Positions 1 through 8,056 of a DNA stretch of 64,000 nt are shown here, one piece after another; the stretch's first letter is position 1; each line of letters starts with the position of its first letter. The notes under the pieces are model-generated. The model searched no databases and had not been told where the DNA came from. It saw only the letters and a list, made by a program, of their open reading frames with translations. The stretch is from Sphaerisporangium perillae (lineage in GTDB: Bacteria > Actinomycetota > Actinomycetes > Streptosporangiales > Streptosporangiaceae). The position numbers were made by a program, and so were the translations under genes. The stretch is from assembly GCF_023276435.1 (NCBI RefSeq), contig NZ_JALLPO010000003.1, forward strand, positions 1-64,000, given 5' to 3'.

Positions 1-42
1 TCACAGCCTCGCCCAGGCCCCTCCTCAGGAGGGTTTTCCTGG

Positions 43-700
43 TCACGGTGCTGCCGTGGCCCACGCTCCACTGGGAGTCGAGACGATGCCGAGTATGGCC
101 AGGCGCGCGAGGTTGACCGCGGCGGCCAGCAGCGAGAAGCCGGCATCAATCTTGGTGACGCCTCGGACCCGGGCGCGGCGGCCTCCGTGCCGGCGCCGCA
201 TCAGGTGAGAGATCTTGCGTTCGACCTTGGGCCGGGTGGCCCGGTAGCGGGCCGGCCAGCCTGGATCGGTGCTGTTTGCCCGTCCCCGGGCCAGGTGCTC
301 CTCATGCGGCCCGATCTTGATCTCGCGGCCGTTCCTGGCGGTGGTGCACTGCTCACGCAGCGGGCAGGAGGCGCAGGCAGCGCCGAACGCGGCGACTCCG
401 CCGCCGTCACCATGCCGGCGGATCTCGGTCGTGACCTGGTTCGGGCAGCTCACCTGCCCGCCTCCAGATCGATGGTGAAGACGTCCTTGGAGAACCGCCC
501 GCCCGACGCGCCGGCCGACTGGGTCTTGCGGTGCAGCACCGCATAGATCGAGTTCGGCGCCAGCCGGCCCTCGACGAAACTCACCGTGGAGGACAGCAAC
601 CCCGGCTGCATCGGAGTCTGGCCCACTGCCATCGCTCGATCTCTCCCCACGCCCGGTGACCAACAACGATCACCCTGGCACACAAGGACAGACCACCACG
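43..700 (-). pseudogene. IS1182-family transposase remnant (C-terminal part, frameshifted)
   Basis: The remnant is read in two frames. The upstream frame (about 640 down to 450) gives a piece ending SKDVFTIDLEAG. The downstream frame (about 470 down to the stop at 43) gives CASCPLREQC, ATRPKVERKISHLMRR and HGGRRARVRG followed by a NLARLA helix. This is the usual C-terminal sequence of IS1182-type DDE transposases. A frameshift near 465-475 separates the two parts and the N-terminal half of the enzyme is not visible, so it is inactive. It marks the left edge of an accessory region. No inverted repeats were identified. The family call rests on recognised sequence; the loss of function is inferred from the frameshift and truncation. 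Confidence 0.75.
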
Positions 701-725
701 AGGCCCCGCGAAAAACACCAGCCAC

Positions 726-1565
726 CTAGAGGCGTGTCGCGGTGCGGACGAGGTCGGCGACGGCTTTGGATCTGCTGTGTGGTGGCCAGGCGATGACGGT
801 CGTGACGGCCGGTGCATCCGGCACCGGCACGATGGCGTGGTCGTCGCGTAGCTGGTCTCGGAGCGACTCGGGTACGACGGCGCAGGCCAGTCCGAGCGCG
901 ATCAGTTGGAACAGTTGGGTATGGTCGCGCACCTGCGGGCCGGGGCCGTCCGGATGGCCGCCATCTCGTCCAGGCCAGCGCGGCAGGGGCAGGTCCGTCT
1001 GGGCGTTGACCTCGACTAACGACAGATGCGCCCGGTTGGCGAGGGGATGACCCTTGGGCAGGACCACGACCTGCTGTTCGGTGTGCAGATCCTCGGTGTC
1101 GAATCCGGCTGTCGTGTCGTAAGGCCGGTGGAGCAGAGCAACGTCGGCACGCCCGGTGCGCAGCAGAATTTCCGGCTCGCCCGGCCCGCACAACATCACC
1201 TCGACTGCCACTGAGCCCGGTTCAGCGGCGTAGGCGTCCAGAAGCTTCGACAACAGTTCCCTGGACGCTCCGGCCTTGGCGGCCAGCACCACACCCGGCT
1301 GGTCGCCCGCGGCACGGCGGGTTCGCCGCTCGGCGGCTTCGACCGCGTCGAGCGCGGTCCGGGCCTCCCGCAGCAGCACCGACCCGGCCTCGGTTAAGGC
1401 GATGGCGCGAGCAGTGCGGTGCAGCAGAACGACTCCGAGCCGCCGTTCCAGCTGCTGGATCGCCCGCGACAGTGGTGGTTGCGCCATCGCGAGCCGTTGT
1501 GCCGCCCGCCCGAAGTGCAACTCCTCGGCGACGGCGACGAAGTATCGCAACTCCCGCGTCTCCAC
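726..1565 (-). CDS. LysR-family transcriptional regulator
   Basis: A 279-residue LTTR of typical length. The N-terminal winged HTH (residues about 1-60) reads VETRELRYFVAVAEE, then FGRAAQRLAMAQPPLSRAI and LERRLGVVLLHR. The substrate-binding domain fills the rest, with the usual VVLPKGHPLA segment near residue 185. I start it at the GTG at 1565 because homology begins exactly there and the upstream in-frame extension has no family resemblance. It is divergent from the dehydrogenase at 1671, and a perfect T-N11-A palindrome lies between them at 1598-1612. By the usual LTTR logic it should control the SDR/oxidoreductase pair and itself; the inducer is unknown. Confidence 0.9.
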   Translation of the reverse strand: METRELRYFVAVAEELHFGRAAQRLAMAQPPLSRAIQQLERRLGVVLLHRTARAIALTEAGSVLLREARTALDAVEAAERRTRRAAGDQPGVVLAAKAGASRELLSKLLDAYAAEPGSVAVEVMLCGPGEPEILLRTGRADVALLHRPYDTTAGFDTEDLHTEQQVVVLPKGHPLANRAHLSLVEVNAQTDLPLPRWPGRDGGHPDGPGPQVRDHTQLFQLIALGLACAVVPESLRDQLRDDHAIVPVPDAPAVTTVIAWPPHSRSKAVADLVRTATRL

Positions 1566-1597
1566 CCGCTCATCGTATCCGGCGCTGACCACGACCA

Positions 1598-1612
1598 ATA
1601 CCCGTGCGGTAT
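1598..1612. promoter_or_regulatory. LysR-type operator (T-N11-A palindrome)
   Basis: Perfect inverted repeat ATACC-cgtgc-GGTAT in the 105-bp divergent intergenic region between the LysR gene (start 1565) and the SDR gene (start 1671). T1599 and A1611 are separated by 11 bases, which fits the LTTR box. Its role as the regulator's binding site is inferred from position and symmetry. Confidence 0.6.
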
Positions 1613-1670
1613 CGCCGCCCACCCGACCGGTCTTGGACGCCCCACCCGAGTCCGCAACATGATCGACGGT

Positions 1671-2396
1671 ATGAGTGAACGGACGATTGCGCTGGTGACC
1701 GGCGCGAACAAGGGAATCGGATACGAGATCGCCGCTGGCCTGGGCGCGCTTGGCTGGCGAATCGGTGTGGGCGCGAGGGATCAACAACGCCGCGACACCG
1801 CGGTGGAGAAGCTGCGCGCGGCCGGGACCGATGCGTTCGGTGTGCCGCTCGACGTGACCGACGACGCAAGTGTGGCCGCGGCGGCCGAGCTGATCGCCGG
1901 CCATGCCGGAGGGCTCGATGTTCTGGTCAACAATGCCGCGATCACCGGCGGCGTGCCGCAGACACCTACCACGGTCGATCCCGCGACCGTGCGAGCTGTC
2001 GTGGAAACCAACGTGATCGGGGTCATCCGGGTCACCAACGCGATGCTGCCGATGCTGCGCGACTCGGCATCACCACGGATCGTCAACATGTCCAGCAGCG
2101 TCGGCTCGCTCGCCCTGCAAACCACACCCGGCATCGACATGGGCCAGGTTCCGGCCGCCTACTTGGCCTCGAAGACCTTCCTCAACGCCCTCACTATCCA
2201 ATACGTCAAGGAACTGAGCGACACCAACATCCTGATCAACTCCGGCTGCCCCGGCTTCACCGCCACCGACCTCAACGGCTTCCAAGGCGTCCGCACACCA
2301 CAACAGGGCGCGGCCATCGCGATTCACCTCGCGACCCTGCCCGACGACGGCCCGACCGGCGGATTCTTCAACGACGCCGGAACTGTGCCCTGGTGA
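1671..2396 (+). CDS. Short-chain dehydrogenase/reductase (SDR)
   Basis: A 241-residue classical SDR with a Rossmann fold for NAD(P). Visible motifs are the TGANKGIGYEIA nucleotide-binding loop near residue 10, the LDVTD and NNAA motifs, and the catalytic Ser/Tyr/Lys set (VNMSSSVG, then AAYLASK). The arrangement resembles carbonyl-reductase-like SDRs that reduce small carbonyl compounds; the substrate is not evident. I chose the ATG at 1671; an in-frame ATG at 1659 is possible. It is divergently transcribed from a LysR regulator and followed 72 bp downstream by a quinone-oxidoreductase-like gene on the same strand, so the two may form a small LysR-controlled redox operon. Confidence 0.9.
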   Translation: MSERTIALVTGANKGIGYEIAAGLGALGWRIGVGARDQQRRDTAVEKLRAAGTDAFGVPLDVTDDASVAAAAELIAGHAGGLDVLVNNAAITGGVPQTPTTVDPATVRAVVETNVIGVIRVTNAMLPMLRDSASPRIVNMSSSVGSLALQTTPGIDMGQVPAAYLASKTFLNALTIQYVKELSDTNILINSGCPGFTATDLNGFQGVRTPQQGAAIAIHLATLPDDGPTGGFFNDAGTVPW

Positions 2397-2468
2397 TCAG
2401 CACACCGGTGCCCACCATTCCCGTTCTCGAGGTCGGCCGCGCGTCGTGCATCGAAGGAGAAGCAGACA

Positions 2469-3392
2469 TTGACAAAGGCAGTCAGATACGACGAGTTCGG
2501 CGGAATCGAGGTCTTGCGGGTCGACGATGTCGACCGCCCCGTGCCTGACGATGGGCAGGTCCTGATTCGGGTCAAGGCGGCAGGCATCAACCCCGGTGAG
2601 GCGGCCATTCGAACCGGCGCGATGGCCGACATCTTTCCCTCGACGTTTCCGTCCGGGCAAGGCAGCGATCTCGCCGGGGTCGTCGCCGAGGTCGGCGTCG
2701 GAGTCGACCGATTCTCGGTCGGTGACGAGGTGATCGGGTTCTCCGAGGAGCGGGCCGCCCAGGCCGAGTTGGTCCTGGTCGACGTCAACAACCTCACACC
2801 CAAACCGAACGGCGTCCCCTGGGAGGTGGCTGGCGGCCTGTACGTCGCCGGGGTGACTGCGTGGGGGGCAGTAGATTCCATGCAGCTCGACAAAGGGGAG
2901 ACCGTTATCGTCTCCGCAGCAGCCGGAGGAGTCGGCTCGCTCGCCGTTCAGCTCGCTCGCCGTGCCGGAGCCACGGTCATCGGCCTGGCGAGCCAGCACA
3001 ACCACGAGTGGCTGCAAACACACGGTGTGATCCCGGTCGCATACGGTGACGGCGTCACCGACCGGATCAAGGCCGCCGCACCGAGCGGCATCGATGCCTT
3101 CATCGACACCCACGGCGGCGGGTACGTCGAACTGGCCCTTGCCCTCGGCGTCGCGGTCGAACGGATCGACACGATCGCCGATTTCGCGGCAGCCGCGAAG
3201 TACGGAGTCAAGACCGAACCCGGAACCAACGCCAGACCGGGCGCCGAGGTACTTGCCGAACTGGCCGCCCTGATCGCCGACGGACACCTCGAAGTCCCGA
3301 TCGCCAACGTCTACCCGCTGACGCAGGTCCGCCAGGCCTACACCGAACTCGAACGCCGACACACCCACGGCAAAATCGTGCTCAGACCCTAA
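2469..3392 (+). CDS. NADP-dependent quinone oxidoreductase-like (MDR superfamily) protein
   Basis: A 307-residue medium-chain dehydrogenase/reductase of the zinc-free quinone-oxidoreductase type. The N-terminal GroES-like half has KAAGINPGEAAIRTG and GSDLAGVVAEVG. The Rossmann half has the nucleotide loop SAAAGGVGSLAVQLARRAGA near residue 140. The zinc-ligand cysteines of alcohol dehydrogenases are absent. It starts with TTG at 2469, preceded by a good ribosome site (GAAGGAGA, 8 bases upstream). It probably reduces quinones or enones with NADPH. It lies downstream of the SDR and is likely co-regulated with it. The substrate cannot be deduced. Confidence 0.88.
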   Translation: MTKAVRYDEFGGIEVLRVDDVDRPVPDDGQVLIRVKAAGINPGEAAIRTGAMADIFPSTFPSGQGSDLAGVVAEVGVGVDRFSVGDEVIGFSEERAAQAELVLVDVNNLTPKPNGVPWEVAGGLYVAGVTAWGAVDSMQLDKGETVIVSAAAGGVGSLAVQLARRAGATVIGLASQHNHEWLQTHGVIPVAYGDGVTDRIKAAAPSGIDAFIDTHGGGYVELALALGVAVERIDTIADFAAAAKYGVKTEPGTNARPGAEVLAELAALIADGHLEVPIANVYPLTQVRQAYTELERRHTHGKIVLRP

Positions 3393-3645
3393 CCGGCACC
3401 ATGCAACGCAGCGCGCTCAAGGCTCTGCTCAACCTTCGATCGCCCCCAACCCCGTGTGATGGCCGGCTAAAGCATGGCGATCGTCGTGCTGCATCTGTGC
3501 GGCGGCGCGTCCTGGGGCGGCGGGTGAGGCTTGGTACGGCGGGCGCTGGGTGCGGCGGGCGGCCCGCGTTCCCGCCGCCGGCCGGGACCGGCGTCCACGC
3601 CGCACGCCCGGCCCCGCAAGGCCAGTCATGTTTCCTAGGGCATCC

Positions 3646-3689
3646 GTCAAGCATGTGGTGGGACAGAACTGTCAATCATGTCGTGGTAC
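3646..3689. repeat. Imperfect 19-bp direct repeat in the 309-bp gene-free stretch 3393-3701
   Basis: Two copies, GTCAAGCATGTGGTGGGAC at 3646 and GTCAATCATGTCGTGGTAC at 3671, are 25 bp apart. The pattern resembles the iterated ends of some actinobacterial insertion sequences, so this may be an IS end scar; that is inference only. I see no gene in the rest of 3393-3701. Confidence 0.4.
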
Positions 3690-3701
3690 TAGACACCGCG
3701 G

Positions 3702-4235
3702 TTAGCTGGCCGTCGTTGGGAGTGCGGACAGGGCAAGATGCCAGGGGTAGGTGTCGGTGTGATCCGCTCCGGAGCTTGGGGTGTGGGGTTCGAATTGTCC
3801 GGGGCCGATAAGGACGCGGACGCCTTCGTCGCGTAGGTGGTCGACGCTGCGGCGGAATGGTGCCCGGTCGGCTAGGGCGGCGTTCACGAACGGGAGTATG
3901 ACCACGGGGATGCCGAGGCCGGGGGCCTCAGAGAGAAGGCCGAGGGCGTAGGTGTCGGCGATGCCTTGTGCGAATTTGTTGATGGTGTTGTAAGTGGCGG
4001 GGGCCACGATGATGGCGTCTGCCCTGGGCGACTTCGGCTCCCCCGGCTTGCGGTACTCGCTGCGTACGGGCCGGCCGGTCTGCTTCTCCAGGGCTCGCAC
4101 GTCGATGAAGTCAAGTGCGGGTGGGGTGGCGATGATCTGGACGGTCCATCCGTCGTCTTGGGCTAGGGCGACGAGTTTCCCGACATCTCCGGCGGGGCCG
4201 GCTGCGCACACGATGATGTAGAGGACCTTGCTCAC
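3702..4235 (-). CDS. Flavoprotein (PPC decarboxylase/Dfp-like fold)
   Basis: A 177-residue homolog of the FMN-dependent phosphopantothenoylcysteine decarboxylase/EpiD flavoprotein fold. The first beta strand is LYIIVCAAGPA. The family signature appears as APATYNTINKFAQGIADT, matching the PAxNTxN and GIADT substrate-clamp motifs. The role is unlikely to be coenzyme A synthesis, since there is no CoaB domain and the gene sits in an accessory region. It starts at GTG 4235, overlapping the stop of the preceding TPR gene by GTGA, so the two are translationally coupled. A second flavoprotein/TPR-regulator pair lies at 7493-9260, in the opposite gene order. In actinomycetes such pairs recur; their function is not established. 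Confidence 0.85.
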   Translation of the reverse strand: MSKVLYIIVCAAGPAGDVGKLVALAQDDGWTVQIIATPPALDFIDVRALEKQTGRPVRSEYRKPGEPKSPRADAIIVAPATYNTINKFAQGIADTYALGLLSEAPGLGIPVVILPFVNAALADRAPFRRSVDHLRDEGVRVLIGPGQFEPHTPSSGADHTDTYPWHLALSALPTTAS

Positions 4236-5269
4236 GCGGAGACTCCGAGGGATTCGGCGTATTCGCGGGCGTCGCGCCTCACGGTGATGGGCGCGGTCAC
4301 GAGCAGGTCGCGGACAAGGCGGAGAGTGGCGGGGCGGGCGGTGATCTCTTCTGGCGCGATTTCGCCGGCGGCGCGCAGCACGTAGAGGGCCTGGTCGTGC
4401 TTGTTCCAGGTGAGGAACGCACGGGCGGTATCGAGCAAGAGCGTGGCTTTCCGTTCGTTGATTGGTAGGGCATCGATGTCGACTCGTCGGGCGTAGTCGA
4501 TGGCGGTGCCGGCGTCGCCCATGGTGAGGGCGATGTTGACCCGGTGGCACAGGACGTTGTTCGGGCCGAAGGCGGTCCACATGTGGTTGCCATCGTGGCC
4601 GAGGCGACGGCCTGCCTGGTCGGCTTTATCGAGCAGCTCGACCGCGGTGTGCCTATCGCTGGTCTGGGCGGCAGCGACGGCTCCGGACAGCAGCAGAGAC
4701 CCATAGACGGAAAGGTCATTGTCGTTCGGGCGAGCGAGGTCGGCGTCCATGCGCTGGGCGGCGCCACTGGCGGTGTTGATGGCGGCGCGGTGGTGTTTGC
4801 CGTCCATGAGGGCGCGGGTGATGATCCGGGCGCTGGAGCCGATCATCAGAGGGTTCTCGGAGTCGTGGGCCGCTTGGGTGCTGCGGTCGGCTGCCAGCCA
4901 GGCGAGACCCTTGTCGTCTTGCTTGAGCAAGATGGAGGCGGCGACGTGGTGCGCTTCGGCGGACAGGACGTGGGCGCGGTGGTGGGCGTCCCCGGTCGCC
5001 GTCGCGCATGCGATGCGTACGGATCGCAGCAGGCCAGGAAGCATCGCGGTCACCTCGGCATAGCGGCATGCCTGATAGGTGCTCTTGGCGTCGCCGACGG
5101 CACGGGCCAGTGCGGTGAGGTCGATCGGAGGGTCTGCCGGGGCCGGGTAGTGGACCAGGGCGGCGGCGATGTCTTCGATGCCGTCTGTGGGCTGGCTGGT
5201 GGGGGCGGGCTGAAGTACGGCGCTGAATAGGGCGGCGCCTGTCAGTCCGACGAAGTCGCGGCGTCTCAT
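4232..5269 (-). CDS. TPR-type regulator-like protein lacking its HTH domain
   Basis: About 345 residues, similar to the C-terminal TPR part of the XRE-family regulator at 8043-9260. Shared features are the ADRSTQAAHDSENP segment (there, GDRSLWAAEDAEKP) and MWTAFGPNNVLCHRVN (there, LWTAFGPTNVTIHELS). It begins MRRRDFVGLTGAALF and has no N-terminal helix-turn-helix. An in-frame stop (TAG, near 5310) lies just upstream, so the DNA-binding domain is absent rather than missed. I use the ATG at 5269; a TTG at 5284 is an alternative. It is coupled by a 4-base overlap to the flavoprotein gene. The reading frame ends 73 bp from the element's left att site, so the HTH may have been lost in an integration or deletion event. 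It could still act as a peptide or ligand sensor without DNA binding. Confidence 0.75.
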   Translation of the reverse strand: MRRRDFVGLTGAALFSAVLQPAPTSQPTDGIEDIAAALVHYPAPADPPIDLTALARAVGDAKSTYQACRYAEVTAMLPGLLRSVRIACATATGDAHHRAHVLSAEAHHVAASILLKQDDKGLAWLAADRSTQAAHDSENPLMIGSSARIITRALMDGKHHRAAINTASGAAQRMDADLARPNDNDLSVYGSLLLSGAVAAAQTSDRHTAVELLDKADQAGRRLGHDGNHMWTAFGPNNVLCHRVNIALTMGDAGTAIDYARRVDIDALPINERKATLLLDTARAFLTWNKHDQALYVLRAAGEIAPEEITARPATLRLVRDLLVTAPITVRRDAREYAESLGVSA

Positions 5270-5294
5270 GGCCGAGAGACTCAAGATTCGTACC

Positions 5295-5316
5295 CTAATG
5301 GCACGCTAATGGCACG
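5295..5316. repeat. Two tandem 11-bp repeats (CTAATGGCACG x2), integrase-end fossil
   Basis: CTAATGGCACG occurs at 5295 and 5306, just before a terminator and the tRNA 3'-end copy at 5343. The right end of the element has the same layout with another 11-mer (23723-23745) directly after the integrase stop. This suggests that the left flank is the int end of an older, related element. Function as integrase or excisionase arm sites is inferred. Confidence 0.5.
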
Positions 5317-5318
5317 AG

Positions 5319-5352
5319 ACCCCCGTCAGAAGATCTCTGGCGGGGGTGTTTT
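5319..5352 (+). terminator. Rho-independent terminator, probably of a lost integrase gene
   Basis: Stem ACCCCCG (5319-5325) pairs with CGGGGGT (5341-5347), followed by GTTTT. It would end plus-strand transcripts, but no plus-strand gene remains upstream. The structure mirrors the terminator after the intact integrase at 23746-23779. Confidence 0.6.
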
Positions 5353-5402
5353 GGCTGGTGGGCGCTACTGGGTTCGAACCAGTGACCCCTCGCTTGTAAG
5401 GC
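5343..5402. repeat. attL: 60-bp tRNA-Val 3'-end direct repeat
   Basis: These 60 bases are identical to 23770-23829 (offset 18,427; first mismatches at 5342 and 5403). They contain the 3' half of tRNA-Val, from the CCA end through the T-arm to the anticodon loop, plus part of the terminator next to it. This is the expected left attachment site left by site-specific integration into a tRNA 3' end. Confidence 0.9.
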
Positions 5403-5499
5403 CACAACGATAGGCCCCTGACCTGCCACGAAACCAGCCACGACCTGCGCCAACAGCTCGCCAGCGTTCACCGCCGTCCGGGCTTGTACGGGGGCGTTG

Positions 5500-5817
5500 T
5501 CACTCAGATAGTCGCTCAGTCCGGAACTCCTGGACGACCTCGATCAGGCCAACGATGTTGGCGTTAAACTCGGCCAGTTCGTCAGCGGGCATCCACAGCT
5601 CCAGGATGAGGCCTGCCCACCCGCCTGCTGGACCGGAGACCGCGCCAGAAAATCGCGGCCCCTGGCGATCTTGACGGCGTACTCCTCGTTGAGCACGGGA
5701 TAGAAGATCGGCTCCTCCGGCAGTCGCGGCGGCCACGACCGCCAGCCAGATCGCCGCACCAACTCCAACTCCTCCGGCCCCGTGGGACGCCCACAACGTC
5801 GTCGCCTGGAACGACAC
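5500..5817 (-). pseudogene. Frameshifted remnant of a small hypothetical protein
   Basis: No single frame gives a sensible protein, but three pieces in two frames join well. They are MSFQATTLWASHG (start near 5817), then in the next frame PIFYPVLNEEYAVKIARGRD, then back in the first frame ILELWMPADELAEFNANIVG to the stop at 5500. The assembled order resembles a small family of actinobacterial hypothetical proteins that I recall without a known function. At least two frameshifts are needed, so it is probably dead. It is the first feature inside the left end of the element. Confidence 0.5.
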
Positions 5818-6016
5818 GATCCCCTCCTCGTTCGAGGGCTAACCTAATCGGCCCGCCGGGGCTGAGCGTCCCACGACATCCCGATGAGAAGTGGAGCACG
5901 CCCATCCAGAACCGAGGGCCGCGACGTGTCCGTTCAGACCGTCCTTCCTAATCCCGCTTCTGCTAGTCGGACGGATAGCACTGAAGCGGCAGATGTGCTT
6001 CGAGTGGATGCGCCGC

Positions 6017-6772
6017 CTACCTGGCTAGATCGATGTCGTGCAGTGATGCCCAGTTGTCCACGCTCGCAAGAATGATCTTCTTGAGCTGAACCTTTCCTTC
6101 GGCCTTTACTACATCAACAAAGCAAGCACAGTGCCCGAGATCATATCCTTGAATAAAGCAAACACCCATTCCGATGATTTGCAATCCGCGAGCCGTCGCA
6201 GCCATCTTTTCATCGAAAATAGGCAAGGGGACCCGCTTAGCGATCTCATCGGCCAACGTACGCTCTAACGATGAGCCGTTGAAGATCCCCACGACATAAC
6301 TGGCGATCTTTCCCACCCCGGCATGGATCTGATCCTTGCCCTCCAAGATATCTCGAGCGATCTGTGCCAGTGTCTCACACCGGCTACCACTCCAGCTCTT
6401 GGTGAGTCGCTTCCACGTCTTCTCACTGACATGATCGGCCACACGATCAGTAGCCGCGACTAGCGCGCCATCCTTGATCGCATCCTCGCAGTAGCCGATG
6501 GCCTCCTCGACAATGCGTCTTTCGCGTTCCAGGGATCTCTGCGCCCGATCATCACGCCGCTTCGGGGCGGTCGGCACACGAGAACTCGCATAGCTGTTGC
6601 GAGGCGAAGGCTTCTTCGGCGGCTTCCTACCTCGTTCACCTATCGCCAGTGCCGATAAACCTTTATGGCGGTGGCAGCGCTGATTTGGCCCAGACACTAG
6701 AGTCTTGCAGGGAGTGCCATCAGCGGTCGGCGCTCGACATCTAACTTTAGGCGATTTCCTGGACGATGCCAC
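6017..6772 (-). CDS. Hypothetical protein with N-terminal zinc-finger-like motif
   Basis: 251 residues, no recognised family over most of its length. The N-terminus (residues 12-36) shows RCRAPTADGTPCKTLV and then RCHRHKG, a C-x9-C...C-x2-H pattern seen in small zinc-binding modules of many phage and mobile-element proteins. A basic, proline-rich linker (RGRKPPKKPSPRN) and a charged helical segment follow (residues about 70-100). The rest looks globular, with a hydrophobic stretch GLQIIGMGVCFIQGYDLGH. Codon use is less GC-biased than in the core genes, consistent with transfer. It stands alone on the minus strand. Nucleic-acid binding is a guess from the motif. Confidence 0.65.
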   Translation of the reverse strand: MASSRKSPKVRCRAPTADGTPCKTLVSGPNQRCHRHKGLSALAIGERGRKPPKKPSPRNSYASSRVPTAPKRRDDRAQRSLERERRIVEEAIGYCEDAIKDGALVAATDRVADHVSEKTWKRLTKSWSGSRCETLAQIARDILEGKDQIHAGVGKIASYVVGIFNGSSLERTLADEIAKRVPLPIFDEKMAATARGLQIIGMGVCFIQGYDLGHCACFVDVVKAEGKVQLKKIILASVDNWASLHDIDLAR

Positions 6773-7299
6773 GATTCTGTATCGTGAAGGCTGTAACCGA
6801 ACTGGTCAATATGGCATACAGCTCTGTATCTCTTCAGTCATCCGCCCACCGGTATTGAGGTCCATGATCTTATACGCTTATCGCGTCATCCAAAAAGTTG
6901 ACTACCTTCAATATCGTTGGTCGCTTCGTTCACTGGCGTCACATCAGATGCGACGGCGCTCTCCGGATTGCGGTGACATCCAGGGGATGGTGTTGTGGCT
7001 TTGCGTAGCATCACTCCTGCTACTACCTGAGGATCTCCTTATCTCGCGCGGCAAGGTCGGCGTCAGCATCGAGAGAAGCGAGGACGGGAGGTGCCGCTCA
7101 ACTGAGTCCTGCTCATTCACATCGTCGCGGTTCGGCTCGATGTAGGGCACGCCCGCGCAGCTTCCCCGGCAACGCGGGATTTCGAGGGGCTCGTCCCACA
7201 ACCCTGAGGTCGAAGGGGGCCAGAGGCTCCCCTGGGAGAGACACCTCCCGAGCCGAAAACTAGGACCTTGACCAATGCCGGGCATCGGCACCGACCCCG
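6773..7299. other. Gene-free, AT-richer stretch
   Basis: This 0.5-kb stretch has distinctly lower GC than its surroundings. I see no convincing coding sequence: an open plus-strand frame at 6705-7145 has no coding character or ribosome site. It may include the promoter of the minus-strand gene at 6017-6772. It ends at the degenerate att copy at 7300. Confidence 0.4.
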
Positions 7300-7343
7300 T
7301 GGTGGGCACTACTAAATTCGAACAAGCGCCTCGCCTGTAAGGC
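7300..7343. repeat. Degenerate third copy of the tRNA-Val att sequence
   Basis: TGGTGGGCACTACTAAATTC followed by GAACAAGCGCCTCGCCTGT and AAGGC aligns with the att core (TGGTGGGCGCTACTGGGTTC, GAACCAGTGACCCCTCGC, TTGTAAGGC). There are several substitutions and a short deletion. The orientation matches attL and attR. It looks like an old attachment-site relic inside the present element. Confidence 0.6.
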
Positions 7344-7492
7344 CCCAGCAGAGCGTTCACCTGCCCTGGGACTACCGATGACCTGCGGCTGCGGCCCTCT
7401 CATGTGCGCGCTGATCCATGGCAGTACGAGGTCGTTGGCGCTCAGTCGATCACTCATGGATCGGTTTGGCTTCGCCTGAATAGGATCACAAC

Positions 7493-8056
7493 ATGCAGGT
7501 GGAAGCGGTGTCGCGGGGCGTGCTGTACGTCGTTGCCTGCGCTGCTCCGGCGGCGGCTTCCGTTCAGCGCCTCGTGCTCCTGGCCCAAGAGGCCGACTGG
7601 ACCGTGCGCGTGATCACCACGCCGATGGGGATGCAGTTTGTCCACGCGGCCGAGCTGGAGAGCCTGACCGGAGATCGCGTTCGCAGCGGCTACCGGATGC
7701 CCGGCGAGGCGAACGAGCTTCCTTCGGCTGACGCGGTGTTGGTCGCTCCTGCCACGTTCAACACGATCAACAAATGGGCCGGCGGCATCGCTGACACGTT
7801 CGCGGTCGGGCTGCTGTGCGAGTTGATGGGCTTCGGCGTCCCGATCGTGGCAGTCCCCCTGCTGAAGGATGCTCTGGCTCGGCACCTGGCGTTCGGTCGT
7901 AGCCTCGACGCGCTTCGCGAGATGGGCGTGCACGTGCTGTTCGATCCCGATGCGCCCGCGCACGCTCGCATGCCACCCTGGGAACACGTGCTAGATGAAC
8001 TTCACCGAGTCTGCGGAAACGAACAGCCGCGGGGGTACCGGCATGGAAGCCCGTAA
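7493..8056 (+). CDS. Flavoprotein (PPC decarboxylase/Dfp-like fold)
   Basis: A 187-residue paralog of the protein at 3702-4235, with the same fold and signature. It opens LYVVACAAPAAASVQRLVLL, then has VLVAPATFNTINKWAGGIAD (PAxNTxN-GIAD clamp) near residue 90. A single Dfp-type domain without the CoaB synthetase part argues against a housekeeping CoA role. It is followed by, and overlaps by 14 bases, an XRE-TPR regulator gene, so the pair is probably co-translated. The substrate is unknown; family members decarboxylate cysteine-containing pantetheine or peptide C-termini with FMN. Confidence 0.85.
   Translation: MQVEAVSRGVLYVVACAAPAAASVQRLVLLAQEADWTVRVITTPMGMQFVHAAELESLTGDRVRSGYRMPGEANELPSADAVLVAPATFNTINKWAGGIADTFAVGLLCELMGFGVPIVAVPLLKDALARHLAFGRSLDALREMGVHVLFDPDAPAHARMPPWEHVLDELHRVCGNEQPRGYRHGSP

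Noticed and set aside
3401-3811. 136-residue plus-strand frame after the oxidoreductase
   Set aside because: Arg/Gly-rich, no ribosome site, runs into the flavoprotein gene on the other strand; treated as non-coding.
5343-5402. A second complete tRNA-Val gene
   Set aside because: Only the 3' half is present; after the anticodon loop the sequence diverges and no acceptor or D-arm pairing is possible.
6705-7145. 146-residue open frame on the plus strand
   Set aside because: It overlaps the start of the minus-strand gene, lies in AT-rich DNA, has no ribosome site and no resemblance to a protein family.
7493-8056. CoaBC (pantothenate pathway) gene
   Set aside because: Only the decarboxylase-like domain is present, on a mobile element and paired with a regulator, so a housekeeping CoA role is unlikely.
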